From Mantis religiosa (Eukaryota; Arthropoda; Insecta; Mantodea; Mantidae): 64,000 nt of DNA. This document shows positions 33,132 to 45,053 of the stretch, in pieces (position 1 is the stretch's first letter; each line of letters starts with the position of its first letter). The notes beneath the pieces are model-generated. The model was not told where the DNA came from and did not search any database. It saw only the letters and a list, made by a program, of their open reading frames with translations. The stretch spans positions 99,167,701 through 99,231,700 of the forward strand of contig CM060953.1 in the NCBI GenBank assembly GCA_030765055.1, read 5' to 3'. Position numbers and translations under genes: made by a program.

Positions 33132-33375
33132 GAGATGTTTTGAGCCCGCCTCGGTAGCGTGGTGGTAGCATGTCTGCCTCACGTTCAAGAGGTCCCGAGT
33201 TCGAATCTCGGTCAGGGTGGGTTACCTGGATAAGGGTTTTCCCTTATCCTGAAAGACGAATGTCGGGTAACTAAGCTCCATGGACCTCGAGGTCATTAGA
33301 GCATCATTTCACCCGTTCCATTCATCGTCCGATATGACTTAGCGTTGGAGGACGTAAAAATTACGAGATGTTTTG
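33132..33375 (+). mobile_element. tRNA-derived SINE, family 2, with 11-bp TSD
   Basis: Element 33143-33364 lies between direct repeats 'gagatgttttg' (33132-33142, 33365-33375). The head GGTAGCGTGGTGGTAGCATG with B box GAGTTCGAATCTC resembles a tRNA-Val(CAC)-type gene. The body runs through 'cccttatcctgaaagacgaa' and ends 'ggacgtaaaaatta'. A second, 5'-truncated copy is at 54358-54560. Confidence 0.88.
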
Positions 33376-33471
33376 TGAGGTCCGTCTTGCTGTCCAGAAA
33401 AAAAACATTCAAAATTTTAATAATCTGTGAGATGAATTTAAAAATAATATTGTATGAATTTAAAGTCAATT

Positions 33472-33473
<2 letters not shown>

Positions 33474-33508
<35 letters not shown>
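33474..33508. repeat. (TA)n microsatellite
   Basis: 35-bp AT dinucleotide run directly abutting the palindrome at 33507-33664. Confidence 0.95.
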
Positions 33509-33512
<4 letters not shown>

Positions 33513-33664
33513 TTACCCAAACGGCCAGCCTACGATGCCGATCCATAAATGTGGGCTGGCGGAGGGAGGGGAGACGGAGGAGGGGCCACCCCTGCGTCTC
33601 CCCTCCCTCCGCCGGCCCACATTTATGGATCGGCATCGTAGGCTGGCCGTTTGGGTAACACTAT
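33507..33664. repeat. Near-perfect 158-bp GC-rich palindrome
   Basis: Arms 33507-33576 and 33595-33664 (70 bp each) are reverse complements with one mismatch (ggctggcgg / ccgccggcc). The 18-nt centre itself contains AGGGGCCACCCCT. It is strongly GC-rich in an AT-rich context. It could be a fold-back MITE or a hairpin-RNA source. There is no open frame. Confidence 0.95.
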
Positions 33665-34175
33665 TTTAAGTTATTCAGGTTTTAATTCATGATTGTCAAT
33701 AATAATTTTGAAATGTTATATAATTCTGTTAATAATATTTTTGTTTTTAAATTATAATTAATTGTAAGAATATTTTATTAATTTTTGAAAATTAGGTAGA
33801 TTAGTAATTGTTTATTTTTAAAATTTATGGTTGTTAATTAATCAATCTGTAATTGATAGCTTTGTGTGGTTATGATATTTTTGTTTGGCCAAAGGGATGT
33901 ATTAGAAAAAAATTAAATTTTAATTATATTTTTGAAATTAAATTTATTTTATATATGTTTATTTTTAGAAATGTGGTGTGGATTTTTACGTTTGATCAGA
34001 GTAAATTTTAAAATGTTTGTAAAAGTTTTTCTTTACTTTTTTATTATTTTAATTTTATTTATAATTTGTAAATTGTGCATATTTTGTACCTATATGTTTT
34101 AGTAAACAAAAGTCTGAGTATTTACCCCGGATTAAGAAATTAGGTGCCGGGGTATAGTATGCAGATTTTTATTTT
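33665..34175. other. Very AT-rich sequence without features
   Basis: T-rich spacer between the palindrome and the Jockey copy. Nothing supported. Confidence 0.45.
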
Positions 34176-35636
34176 ATTTTGTCCAGATACTGGCTGAGTG
34201 GCACGCTGACGCCGGCTGTTCGAGCCTTCGCAACGAGACAACTAGTTCACCTTTCCGACCACGGGAAAGAAAATGCCGCAGCAAAGAAGACCATCCAGAG
34301 AGCAACACAACTACCATCGCAGCCCTCACCTGCAAGTTTTCGGGCACCCCTCTCTGCTTGTACCGGCAGACCAGATGGCGCCGCCCGGCGCGCTTAATGG
34401 TAGGTTCTGGGCAGGAGCGACTGAGCAAATGTAGCGCTCCGACACGCAAATAGCTAGTTCGCCCTCACGAGTCCACACTACAGCAACCACCGCAACTCAG
34501 GAGATTGCACCTTCAATACCTGCCTTGCAGGACACAGAATCTGTACCTGCAGATCTCTCTGCAGAATAGCACCGCCGCCAGCAGGTGCCACAGATCAGCG
34601 GCCTTCTTATGCCGCTACACAACGTACACCACCACCATGGACACCGCACTCTCCACCAGCGCCGGTCAACTCAACAGGACCCTGCAGCGTAGTTATCAGA
34701 GGGGTGCCTCGCGATCTTCCCAGCAGGTTTGTCCTCTCTGCTGGCAAACAGAAGTGGACCTCCGCTTGAAGGGCCAACCGCATCACGTCTAGAGGGGGCA
34801 CCACCACACTTGTGCGCCTGCACCTTGCTGACAGCTGTGACAAGGACGCTACCCTGAGGACGAGCCTGCCCTTGTTAGGGCGGTGTCCCAGAATTAAGGC
34901 CAGTAACTTGGAACGACACATCCCTTTTCGGCGTTGCTACAATTATGGTCACAGTATATTCACCTACACCTCACCACCTAGGTGCCATTACTGTAGGTCA
35001 CAGTACTTCACTCGGACTGCAGAATGCACGACCTCCGATACACCGTCGCCGGTACTGCGCCACCTGCAATGGCTCTGACCATTACACAGACCAGGCGCAG
35101 TGCCCACGATATCCCAGAGTAGGACTCCACCGTCAGAGCAACATAACCGCAGCTAGGGAGGCACCCACTCTATACCCAGCACCTGTGACAACCTCCACGA
35201 CAGCAGCTCCTGTCTCCTTTTCGGGAGACGCCCTGCGAGCAGCATTGGCGGATCTTCGGAAGGAGGTACAGGCCCTTGTAGCCCGGCTTGTCTCCCTCGA
35301 GAAAACCGTCGCAGCCACAACGAACATCAGCCAGCCTTCCACAGAGGGCATCCAGGACCTACACTCGGAAGTGCTCAACTGACGCACCTGGAGAAAACGA
35401 TCAGCACCAACATCGCCGAAAACCACAGTAACCAGCAAAAGCAACTAACGCGAATGTCCACACTTGCCAAAAGTACTGCCAATAACACAGCCACACTCCA
35501 AACCCGATTTGACAGCCTCCTTCAGCTACTACAGGAATATAAGAACAGTGACTAGCTTTGATCCATAAAGAGCAAGCTCTCACATCTGGAGGAAAGCCAC
35601 TCAGTGACTAACACCAGACTAGATCAACTGCTACAG

Positions 35637-35906
35637 CTCACTCAGGAACGGCCACGCCGTGGCTCAGTGGTTAGACCGCTTGGCTCTCACCAAGGCGGCC
35701 CGGGTTCGATCCCAGGCGACCGAAAAGAGAGATTTGTGGTGGACAACACAGCGTTGGTGCGGGTTTTCTCCGGGACCTCCAGTTTCCCCCGCCATCTCAT
35801 CCACCGGTGCTCCATCTTCATCTCATGTATCATCAGTGTCACCGCCTGCGGTGCCGTATGTAGTAAAAGTGGACGATTAACACTACACACACACTCACTC
35901 AGGAAC
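35637..35906 (+). mobile_element. SINE family 1, full-length, 13-bp TSD
   Basis: Element 35650-35893 lies between 'ctcactcaggaac' repeats (35637-35649, 35894-35906). A box GTGGCTCAGTGGTTAGACCG, B box GGTTCGATCCC, body similar to the copy at 1015-1267, and a CACTACACACACA tail. It is inserted into the Jockey ORF1/ORF2 region, so it is younger than that element. Confidence 0.92.
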
Positions 35907-36585
35907 TTAATATTACGATTGAACATCTTCATACGCAAGGAACTTCTTCTGAAACACTCGAGCAACGCTTGGCCGCACGAAGACAATGCCATAAAAGCCC
36001 CCAGGGGCACAGTCAACCATACGAATAATAAAGACATTACCTAACACCCACTTCCCGTCATGTCATACCCAGGGTCTCGGCCATGGTCATGGCCAAGGAA
36101 TTTAACCTTTTACCCACTCCCGTACATTATGCGGCCGTACTTTGATGTCACAAAAACTGACGGAGGTGCTCACGCGGAACTCCACAAAGGCAGGAGTATA
36201 ACTGCCATCCCAATATTCATAATCAACTTTCTCCTTACATTCCTCTGTTTTTTGTTAGGAAAAAAAAAAGAAGAAACCTGACGCCAACTACCTGCAAAAC
36301 CGTACCATTCGTTTCAGTAGCTAACAATACCACGTCCACACCGCACACAATCAGAGCTGGACTGCCCCAGGGAAGCCTCCTCGGCCCAGTACTATTCCAA
36401 CATTTTCATTACTGACATCCCCCAAAGCACCAAACACGCACCTATTCCTAGATGCTGACGACACCTCATACGTATTACAGTCCAGCAGCATAAAACTCGC
36501 CAGGAATAGGCTACAGAACGCTTTAAACAACCTCCAACTGGCGGATGAAAGTAAACATCCAAAAATCCCAAGCAACTATTTTCAC

Positions 36586-38453
36586 TAAGGGCCTGTATTA
36601 AGATCTCCGGTTACTAGTCGAAGTTTGTTACCTTTCAGTTATCGATAACTATTGGTTATGTTCAGTTCCTCGTATTACGAACTCTATTTACCTGCAGGTT
36701 TGTTTTCCTTGCATTATGGTGGAATGTGAACGGTTGGCAATATGTTCCTCTAGGATTTTACCTTGTTTGCAGCGCTATATTGTATGTAGAATGTGAATTA
36801 GCGGGAAAATTAAACACATGTAGTAGCATCAGGCATCTTGTTTTAACTTTTTATTAACTGTTTTCTGTATATTTTCGTGATATTATCATTAATAGTTCAT
36901 TCGTAATAAGGTCTAGCATAGTTCATTTAAAGTTTAGATTTTTCCATAGCGTTAGGTTAGTGTTCTTATAGATTAGGTGAGATATATGGAGAATATATGG
37001 AATGTCTTGTTAATTTATGAACACCAAGAGATTTCCAGTCAATTTTTTTTTAAAGTAAGGCCACATAAATGTTATTAATTCTGATAGTATTGCACAAATA
37101 TAATTTGGCTAAAATCATTTGGTTAGTAGTTTATCCTCATGAATAAATCACCTCTTCTTATATAAATTATCATTTCACAGAGGTATATGCCAAGAGGGAA
37201 GGCCCACAAATTACGAGTAACCATGAATAAAACCAAGTTATAAAATATGCATTCTGGGATCAGTAACTTGATACCTGATCTTCTAAAGCATAATATATTT
37301 CTCTAGTTATGAAACAATAACTATGGTTTTCTTTTAAGGAAACAGGTTGTAGCAAACTTACATTTCTTCTTGGCACTTCATAATCAAATGCCACATTTCA
37401 GTCACAGCATTGTGACCTTGATTGAAAAACTTAATTGAACAAATAAATGACTTCATTTAAATACCAAAGGATACAAGATGGGCAAGTTTTAACATATCTT
37501 TATGTGTGCAATTCGCAGCAAATATATCAAATATATTTATGTACTGTATTTGCACAATCTATAGTAGGTATGGCAAGAATCATAAGTAATACTTCAACTT
37601 GCATTGAGACAGCACACACACTGCATAAATCACAATATAATTAGCAAATGGTATTCATTAAGGCACATTGTAGGACAAAACCATTATGGTATTGCACATG
37701 TAATAAGCTACATTACATGTGTGAACAGCATTTGCAATAACGGTTTGGACATCGATACAAATTGCATAACCTAAAAAATTTGTTGTATTCACTGTTTGCT
37801 TTACAGCTTTGTTACTTTCCTCTGGTAATGCTTTAACAAAATGCAAATTAAACATTGCACCCACTATTAGCAAAATCGAATGTTTACTACTTCAGCATGT
37901 TTCTGAAGTTTTACACCTACCCATCTGCCCATATAGTATTGCGTGTACTTTCCGATATAGGTTTAACATGCTTTGTTTATTACACTTATGTTTATTAAAA
38001 CATGTTGCAATATGGTCGCATAAAATATTGCATTGCTTGCAACAAGTCACTCACACCATGGGACACTAGAAATTATCATTCCATAACCTATTACGTCAAG
38101 TTACCTAATACTCATGTGATTTATTTTATTCATTTTCAACATGTCACAAATATATATATATGAAATTATCTTTCCGCATTCTAATTCTTTTAGCTCTTCT
38201 TCTATTAGATAAATACTGTGCCAACATTTCATCCTCAGAATCTCTGTCAACATTCAATCTGGCCTGGAAGTACACCATTTTCTTTTTTGTGTGTGAAGGT
38301 AAACTCACTAACTGCTACTCGAGGTGAGGGTTAGTTTACCTTCAGAAATAACTCTCATTTAGCCCTTAACCAAAGATAATACCGACATCTGTGTGTAACT
38401 TCAAGTTAACTGTTAACCAACACCTTAACCGGAGATAGTAATACAGGCCCTAA
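36586..38453 (-). mobile_element. PIF/Harbinger-like transposon, 1.86 kb, TAA target duplication
   Basis: TIRs begin GGGCCTGTATTA at 36589 and end TAATACAGGCCC at 38450. Both carry CTCCGGTTA a few bases inward. The 3-bp duplication TAA at 36586-36588 and 38451-38453 fits PIF/Harbinger. On the minus strand, remnants of a HARBI1-like transposase remain: from 38278 VYFQARLNVDRDSEDEMLAQ then YLSNRRRAKRIRMRKDNF, and at 37840-37740 FVKALPEESNKAVKQTVNTT then NFLGYAICIDV, matching the usual 'FPGVIGCID' region with its first Asp. Stops break the frame. It split a Jockey LINE at one point, whose halves rejoin cleanly. Confidence 0.85.
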
Positions 38454-40848
38454 AAGACGTTCACACCAATTCCCAGAGCAAGCTCTCGCACCACTCAAAC
38501 CTTTTACTGAGAATAGCCCTTGGTCGAACCAGGTAACCTACCTTGGGGTTAACATGGACCAGGTTCTCACCTGTAGAACTCACATAACAGCCGTCAAAAA
38601 GAAAGTACAAGGCCAACTCAGGCGACTCTACCCGCTCACCAATCTGCACAAGTCACTAAGCCAAACTCTAGGACTGACTCTTTACAAAACACTTATACGA
38701 CCCATTATCACTTATGCCTCCCCGGTATGGAGCTATGCTGCTCCAACTCATATCAAGTCCCTCCAAACTTTCCAAAATAGAGTACTGTGCATAATCACCA
38801 AAGTACAACGATTTGCCCCAGCTGACCAGCTACACGAAGAGCTCAAAACAGACACAATAGAGGAATTCATCAAGAGAGTTGCCAACGACCTGTACGACAA
38901 ACTACCATAAAACTCTAATGTACTTATCCAGCAACTGGGGAACTACGACACAGGACATCTCAAACATAGACGACCTCTACAGTTATTCGACAGATCCCTC
39001 ACCAAGCCATTTCATGCCACAGACAGCCATGCACCTGTTCCGTACATTCAAACCACCCTAAAAAGTGCCTAATTTTTCAGCTGAAACAGCCACTCAAACT
39101 GGAAGTGCCTCTAGAGCCACTGCAAAAACTCTGGAAACCATGTAGGATCCATTGGATCTCTCACAGAACCAACTACCAACTAAAACCGACACAATAGGTA
39201 ACACAACTGCTTAGACAAAACTCAACAACCAATATAATAGGTAAAACAACCTTGGACAACCTCACGGCAGGACAACCACCCCACCCCCACGATGGCACTC
39301 TTGATATCAAGCACGCCGCATGCAGTCATGTCAGTCAGTCCACAATCTCTACTAGAAACAGTTTGAATTCACACACCAAAGTCAGTCTGTCCATCACTCA
39401 CTAATTCCTCTTGTAACACCCTCACAGCATTTGTAACTAACAACGCTCCAGTAACTAGGTTCTACTCAGACTTCGGTATCGGTAGAAGCCAACAACTCTG
39501 ATTACGCCTACTCACACTGCGACCAGGCTGGTAATGTCCATCACTAACAGAGGTGCTCAGCGGAACCCAAATACTAATGCTTGTACTACACTAGCAAGCA
39601 CATCCCCTTGCCCTTCCTGTATCTGCATGTTTAGCCTTAACATCATGTGCATGGGGAGACGATGTAGCCTGTGAGGATGATCGTCAATGGGGTGGCAGGT
39701 GTGGTGCTGCGCCTAAAAAAAAAGATGAAAAAAAATTGACTGTGTTGCAATAGCACAATTGCTGGGAGCTGCCCTGAGGTCGCTCCTGGTGATGGCTGGT
39801 GCTGCTCACAAGAGAAGATTCTATGTGTTCTCTTCAGCTCCTCACTGCAGAATCCGAAAATAACTGTACTTGCAGAGTCCTTTATATAAAGTGAGAGGTC
39901 ATTTATATAGATCAGTAATTGTAAACGCCCTAATACTGAATCTTGTGGTGCTCCATGAGTTACTACTTTAAAACTTTAAGTTTTGCATAACCATTTTCAC
40001 TAGTTACTTCAACACTCTGTTTTCTTTCATTTAGATATGATGCAAACCAACTTAAATGTTCATTTTTTTATTCCATAGAACTCCAATTTTGCTATGAGAA
40101 AGTCATGATTAACACAATCAGAAAACTTTGCTAGATTACAGTAAATTCCGCCTACATGTCTTTTTTCATTTAAGGCAGTCAACACTTCATGTGTAAGTTT
40201 ATAAGTTGCATAATTTGTCAATATATTTTTTGTATTCAAACTGATCACTAACATGTATATTGTTATATTCAAGCTGTTTATACAGTCTGTTGAGCATTAC
40301 TTTTTCAAGAACTTTTGCAAAAATTGCCAGGAGAGATATTGGTCTATAATGTGAAACATTATTGTGTTTGCCTGTTCTGAAAAGAGGTTAAACAATTTAG
40401 AATTTCATCCTGTCAGGGAAAATTCCTGTCATTATAGACTCATTGCATAAATAACTAAGGGAGCCGCTAATTTGTGAGGTGCATGACTTTAAGATTTTTT
40501 TAGTTATTTCATCATAACCAAAAGAATTCTTTATTTTAAAAGAGTCAATAATTTTATTTATTTCAGAAGTCGTAGTTAGATTGACTGTAGATGTAGGCAC
40601 TACATTTGTGAAACTTGATCTGAAAAATTCTAATACTGCATCTTTACTTCCATAATTAATATTTAGTTTTTTGTTATATCCAAAAAGAATTTATTAAAAC
40701 ATTTCTGCAACTTCATGAGGTTTGGTAGTTTCACGGTTGTCAACACTATTATTGAGTAATTTTGCAATGAGTGTTTACCTGTTTCAGTTTTTATTATACA
40801 TATTCCAAGTGGTTTTTATTTTTATAAAGCAATATTCTGTCTGCTTTT

Positions 40849-43059
40849 ATTACCTTCTTTAGTAGTAGTAGTAATTTATTTCCTTTTACATCAACAAATG
40901 GAAATACAAAATCAAGATTACAATTGGAAATTAATTAACCTAATAGTGGTTTACTATAAAAAACCCGGGCCTTAAAGTACTTACATGTAGTAAGTCGCCA
41001 TTAAGGTAGTTGTCTCATGTGTTTATGAGAACTCCTAAGTGGTTTACCGGGAAAATACGAGTCAGTTGGAGCATTTAATGTCATATCGGCACGTTGGCCA
41101 TAGTAGCACAATGGTAGTGCAGCTGGACGGAAACCAGAAGATCCGTGGTTCAAATCCCGGCTATGGCATTGAATTTTTCAGTCTGACTCTACGTTTCCAC
41201 AAGATTACAATTATAAAATCCATACTGAAATATGCCATATATTCCTAAATCCTGAAAATCCTATCATGTTATCATGTTGCCCATCATTGAATAGTAATTC
41301 AGTCCCCATACACCTAACCCTAGGTTTTTGTGTATTGGAGGCCCTCTGCTCCTTTTTACACTTTCTGCCATTTCACCTATCCCACTCTACATTTTTCTCC
41401 TAATTGTTCTTAGCCATCTCTCTTTAACTTTCCCTAAATAATTCTATATATTTCTCCTGTTCTTTTCTCCTTTTACTGACAACATTTTTCTAATTACTAC
41501 TTCACCTTCCAAACTGCCCCATTTACGTAGCCAAGACTGCTCTCTCCATATCTTTGTTTGACTACAATTTAATATACAATGGAAATCTGCATTCTCTTCT
41601 CCACACAATGGACATTTATCTAGCTCCCTCTCTTGACCTATACCTTTCAAGTTTCTCACTCCTGTTCTCGCCCAAGCAAAACCTTCTCGCCCTAACTTAC
41701 TACATATATCTATATATCCTTCCCTCCCCCAGGTTGTTTTTATTTCTCTATATAATCTCAGTGAGCTTTTGTCACTTGTATTGGCAAAAATGTCTTGTCT
41801 GTCAATATCTTCTAATGTTAGCTTAACTTCTTTCCAGAAGCCTCTATACCCATACTCTGCATTTATCTAAGAACGACCCATACCTATCTGCTTCAACAAG
41901 TCATACATTTTATGTGCCCAAGACCCACCCCAGTTACTTCTCTTTTGAATATGAAAACATTCTTTAATTATATTGCCATCTTCCAAGTTAGTGATTCTGT
42001 ATAAATATTTCATTGCCCTTGACAAGATTTTAATTTTAGTAGAATGCCTGCCTAGTTCTAATTGTGCTGCCCCATTAGGTGATGCTATTGGTAATCCCAA
42101 TATGTATTTACAAAAGGACCTATGCACTCTATCAGTCTCTCTCCAAGCCTCATCTATTCCCCAAACCTCTGATCCATGTAACATTCTATTTTCTACTACT
42201 GCCGTATAGATCCTCTCCAACCATTTGACATTTATATCTGGCAGTTTACTGTAGCATGATCTTATCACTCTCATGGCCATTTTACCTTTTGCCACAGACA
42301 TCTTTGTTTGTTCTTTCCAGCTGCCATCTGAACTCAACCTTGTACCCAAATAATCAAATCTCCTTACTACCTCTATTTCTCTTCTATTAACCTCCCATTT
42401 CTCATCCTTACGCAACCTGTATCCTTTTTTGAAGACCATAATCTTTGTTTTGTTTTCATTCACTTTCAAACCCCATTTATTGCAATAAGAATTGGCTGCC
42501 TCGATTGCTCTTCTCAGCTCTCCACTTGATATGGACCCAACTACTAGGTCATCTGCAAATAGTAGCCCCGGTATTTCTTTATTATTAATAACTGGTGAAT
42601 GTACCCTACAACTTGATATCTCCTCTAAAATTCCATCGATATAAAGATTAAATAATATTGGACTAAGTTTACACCCCTGCCGTACTCGATATAGATTTAG
42701 TTACTTTGTTGCCTGGTAGTTTTATACACAACTCATTCTCTTGGTATATCATTTTAATTACATCTATAAATGCCTGACTTATCCCCTTACTGCTTAATTT
42801 TATCCACAATGCATCTTTATTAATAGAATCAAATGCCTTTTCTAGATCAATAAATATCATATATACCCTTCCCCTTTTATTGCTCAGATATTTGTCTACA
42901 ATTGTTTTAATAATAAAGATGTTGTCCGATGTTCTCCTGCCCGGTCTAAAACCTGCTTGGAACTCTGATAGTTTATTCTCCTTCTCAACCCAATTTTGCA
43001 ACCTATTTGCTAGAATTCCCGTGAAAATCTTCCCTAGAATAGACAATATTACTTCTTTA
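40849..43059 (-). mobile_element. LINE G, inserted in LINE F, with TSD
   Basis: Near-identical flanks 'attaccttcttta' (40849-40861) and 'attacttcttta' (43048-43059) bound the element. Minus frames: RT (43047-42669: ILGKIFTGILANRLQNWVEK, FQAGFRPGRRTSDNIFIIKT, YMIFIDLEKAFDSINKDALW); about 42650-42480 has the LLFADDLVV-type block in another frame; then KVNENKTKIMVFKKGYRLRK (42466-42407), DYLGTRLSSDGSWKEQTKMS, and WLERIYTAVVENRMLHGSEV. The C-terminal zinc motif CPLCGEENADFHCILNC is at 41611-41561. The 3' tip is a (TAC)n run on the minus strand. The frame is broken at about 42669 and 41867. A related fragment is at 2640-3640. Confidence 0.88.
41096..41170 (+). mobile_element. tRNA-like sequence (SINE head or tRNA pseudogene)
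   Basis: A 7-bp acceptor-like pairing GCCATAG / CTATGGC, A box TAGCACAATGGTAGTGCA, CTGG / CCAG anticodon stem with loop ACGGAAA, and GGTTCAAATCC B box. U33 is replaced by C and the T-stem has two mismatches, so a functional tRNA is unlikely. It lies inside LINE G. Confidence 0.6.
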
Positions 43060-44080
43060 AAAGTTTGCAATATTTTTTGTAATAGGCTTTTAAATCTAAA
43101 TTGTTACTGACTCTTAACTTCCTGATACAGTTCTCTTTTACACCTGCATGAGGTTTTAATTCGTAAAGTGATCCAGACATTGTGTCTTTTGGAGTTAAAT
43201 ATTTTTTGAGACTTAAATGGGAAGCAAAATGCTCAGTGAGTTTTAAAGCATTGAAGATATTCATGATATCATGATTGTTTCCATGAATTTTGCTAAATTC
43301 GTTCAGAGTATGTTCATTTATTTCCCTATGTTTCCGATATATATAGGTTTGAGTTTTAAATTGACATTATCAATCCATAAATTTTGGCATCCTGATCTGA
43401 GAGTCCATTAGTTTTTGATGAGATAGAGCAAAATGTAGTTATAACTGAAATTACAAATATATTATCTATAGCTCTGGATTAATTATTTTGGATTCTTGTT
43501 GGAAAGCATACCTACTGTATGTGTTATGTGGTAAGTAAAAGAGCTAAGCTGTTCCCTTTGAAAACTGAATTTCAAATAATCCACATTTAGGTCACCAAAT
43601 GTATGTCACCACATATTAATTCTCTTTCTGTTTAAAATATTCAGAGCATATTCTAATTGCTTTATAAATATTTGAAAATTTGCTAATGGAGGTCAATAAA
43701 GGGCTGTTATGATTAAGTTCACATGACTTCCATTTAACTGAACTGCACAAAGTTCGAGGTCTTTGTCACAATAAAATTTGGATAAATCTAAAACTTTATA
43801 GATCAAATCATTTCTAACATATAGGAAAACTCCACCTTTATGTAATTATTTTCTAGAGTATTCTGCTCCTAAAGAGTAACCTTGCAATGAAATTGGTTTA
43901 CTCTCATCCTGTGTCAAAAGATGTTCAGAAGTGCGTAAAATGTGTGGTAGTTAATTTTCGGCATGAAGATTAATAGCGAGTTCATCTACTTTGTATCTTA
44001 AGCCTCCTATGTTTTGATGAAATATAGATATACAGTGATTATTATCATCATGATTGTGGTGAGGGGAGTACTTCTAATTG

Positions 44081-44820
44081 AATTAATATGCACTGGAAAC
44101 AAAAGCGGGAATACTATAAGGACTATCCATCGGTGTACATGAGATACTCTCAGCAATGGAATGCATCAGCATATCCTTGCCTTAGGAGTTCAGATGCAGT
44201 CCATGTCTAGTGGAACCATACCTATCAATGTATGATATATCTATAACACTGATGTGACCAGTTCCCTCTTGAGCAAGAAATCAATCAGGCCAGCAATTAA
44301 CCAAAAGTAATGTAAAGATATCCCCTCAAAAGGCAAATTACGATCTTAGAATTCAGAAAGGGATCAGAAATAACATTTCATGAGATTTTCAGGCTCTTTG
44401 ATCCAATTACACTCGTGGGTATTTGTAAACCCACATTAGGCATGAACTGGTCTACAGCTACTATATTTTTTGGAAAATGGAGGTCAAATACATTTACTTT
44501 CTTTCAGCTGTACTTTCCTTTATTTCAGCTGTACAGAAAACATAAATAAATTACACAAATAGGTCCATTTTTTTTATTATATTACTTCAAAATAAAAATA
44601 AAATTACATGGATGTTGAAAATTAAAGCTTGATGCTTTGAAAGGGCAAAAATATGATGAACTAAGACATTGCTTAGGTTTGAAGCATACATCAAAACAAG
44701 AAAATCATTTACATGTGTTTGTCCCTCAAAAACTAAAAATCTTAGTGACATACTGTGACAAAACTACTATAAATAGTTTTATCAATTAAAGAAAATCAAA
44801 TTTAGGATTAAGTTTAAATT
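44081..44820. other. Sequence without recognised features
   Basis: AT-rich. It may include the decayed 5' part of LINE F (44081-44300). Nothing else supported. Confidence 0.4.
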
Positions 44821-45050
44821 TTTGTGAACGTAAAATGCGATATGTTTTTAATCGCTGCATTTACACTTATCAAAAGACTAGATAATAAAGGAGACAAAAA
44901 TTTGGGGTTATCTGGCTCCATAGTAACACATCTGATGGAACCTGTATTTGATAAGAGTAGTGTGTATTCTGACGTAGATTACCTTAAGCAAAAGAACAAA
45001 TGTATTGATTTGTCAGAGGATGTGAATAGACAGGTTTTACAGAAAGAGGA
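44821..45050 (+). mobile_element. Possible piggyBac-like transposase fragment
   Basis: The plus frame reads LDNKGDKNLGLSGSIVTHLM followed by EPVFDKSS. This resembles the piggyBac core just before a catalytic Asp, and the rest is not alignable by eye. The piggyBac assignment rests on this one block, and no terminal repeat was found. Confidence 0.35.
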
Positions 45051-45053
45051 AAC

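Larger units (their letters stand above)
34176..39735 (+). mobile_element. Jockey-type LINE, plus copy, twice interrupted
   Basis: ORF1 (34176-35380, frameshifted) has gag-like CCHC knuckles near 34930-35110 (CYNYGHS, CHYCRS and CATCNGSDHYTDQAQC) and a Leu/Val-rich heptad segment (ALRAALADLRKEVQALVARL). After the SINE at 35650-35893, ORF2 retains only RT: AGLPQGSLLGPVLF (about 36352-36394) and the first part of the palm. This is cut by a Harbinger element (36589-38450) and resumes at 38454 with QVLTCRTHITAVKKKVQGQL, LYKTLIRPIITYASPVWSYA and APADQLHEELKTDTIEEFIK. The endonuclease region appears deleted. An A-rich tail lies at 39716-39735. Confidence 0.87.
39840..44080 (-). mobile_element. LINE F (Jockey/CR1-like), split by LINE G
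   Basis: Minus order: endonuclease remnant (about 43950-43530: NQLPHILRTSEHLLTQDESK, then LCAVQLNGSHVNLIITALY); a linker (43264-43060: AYYKKYCKLLKK). A 2.2-kb insertion (LINE G) follows, then KVIKADRILLYKNKNHLEYV (40860-40790) continues the same frame. RT follows with SFKIKNSFGYDEITKKILKS (40550-40490), PISLLAIFAKVLEKVMLNRL and TNYATYKLTHEVLTALNEKR (40220-40160), with decay to about 39850. The LINE ends next to the Jockey A-tail. Inactive. Confidence 0.85.

Noticed and set aside
41096..41170. Functional tRNA gene
   Set aside because: The acceptor and D arms look good, but U33 is lost and the T stem has mismatches. Its position inside a LINE fits a SINE head or pseudogene.
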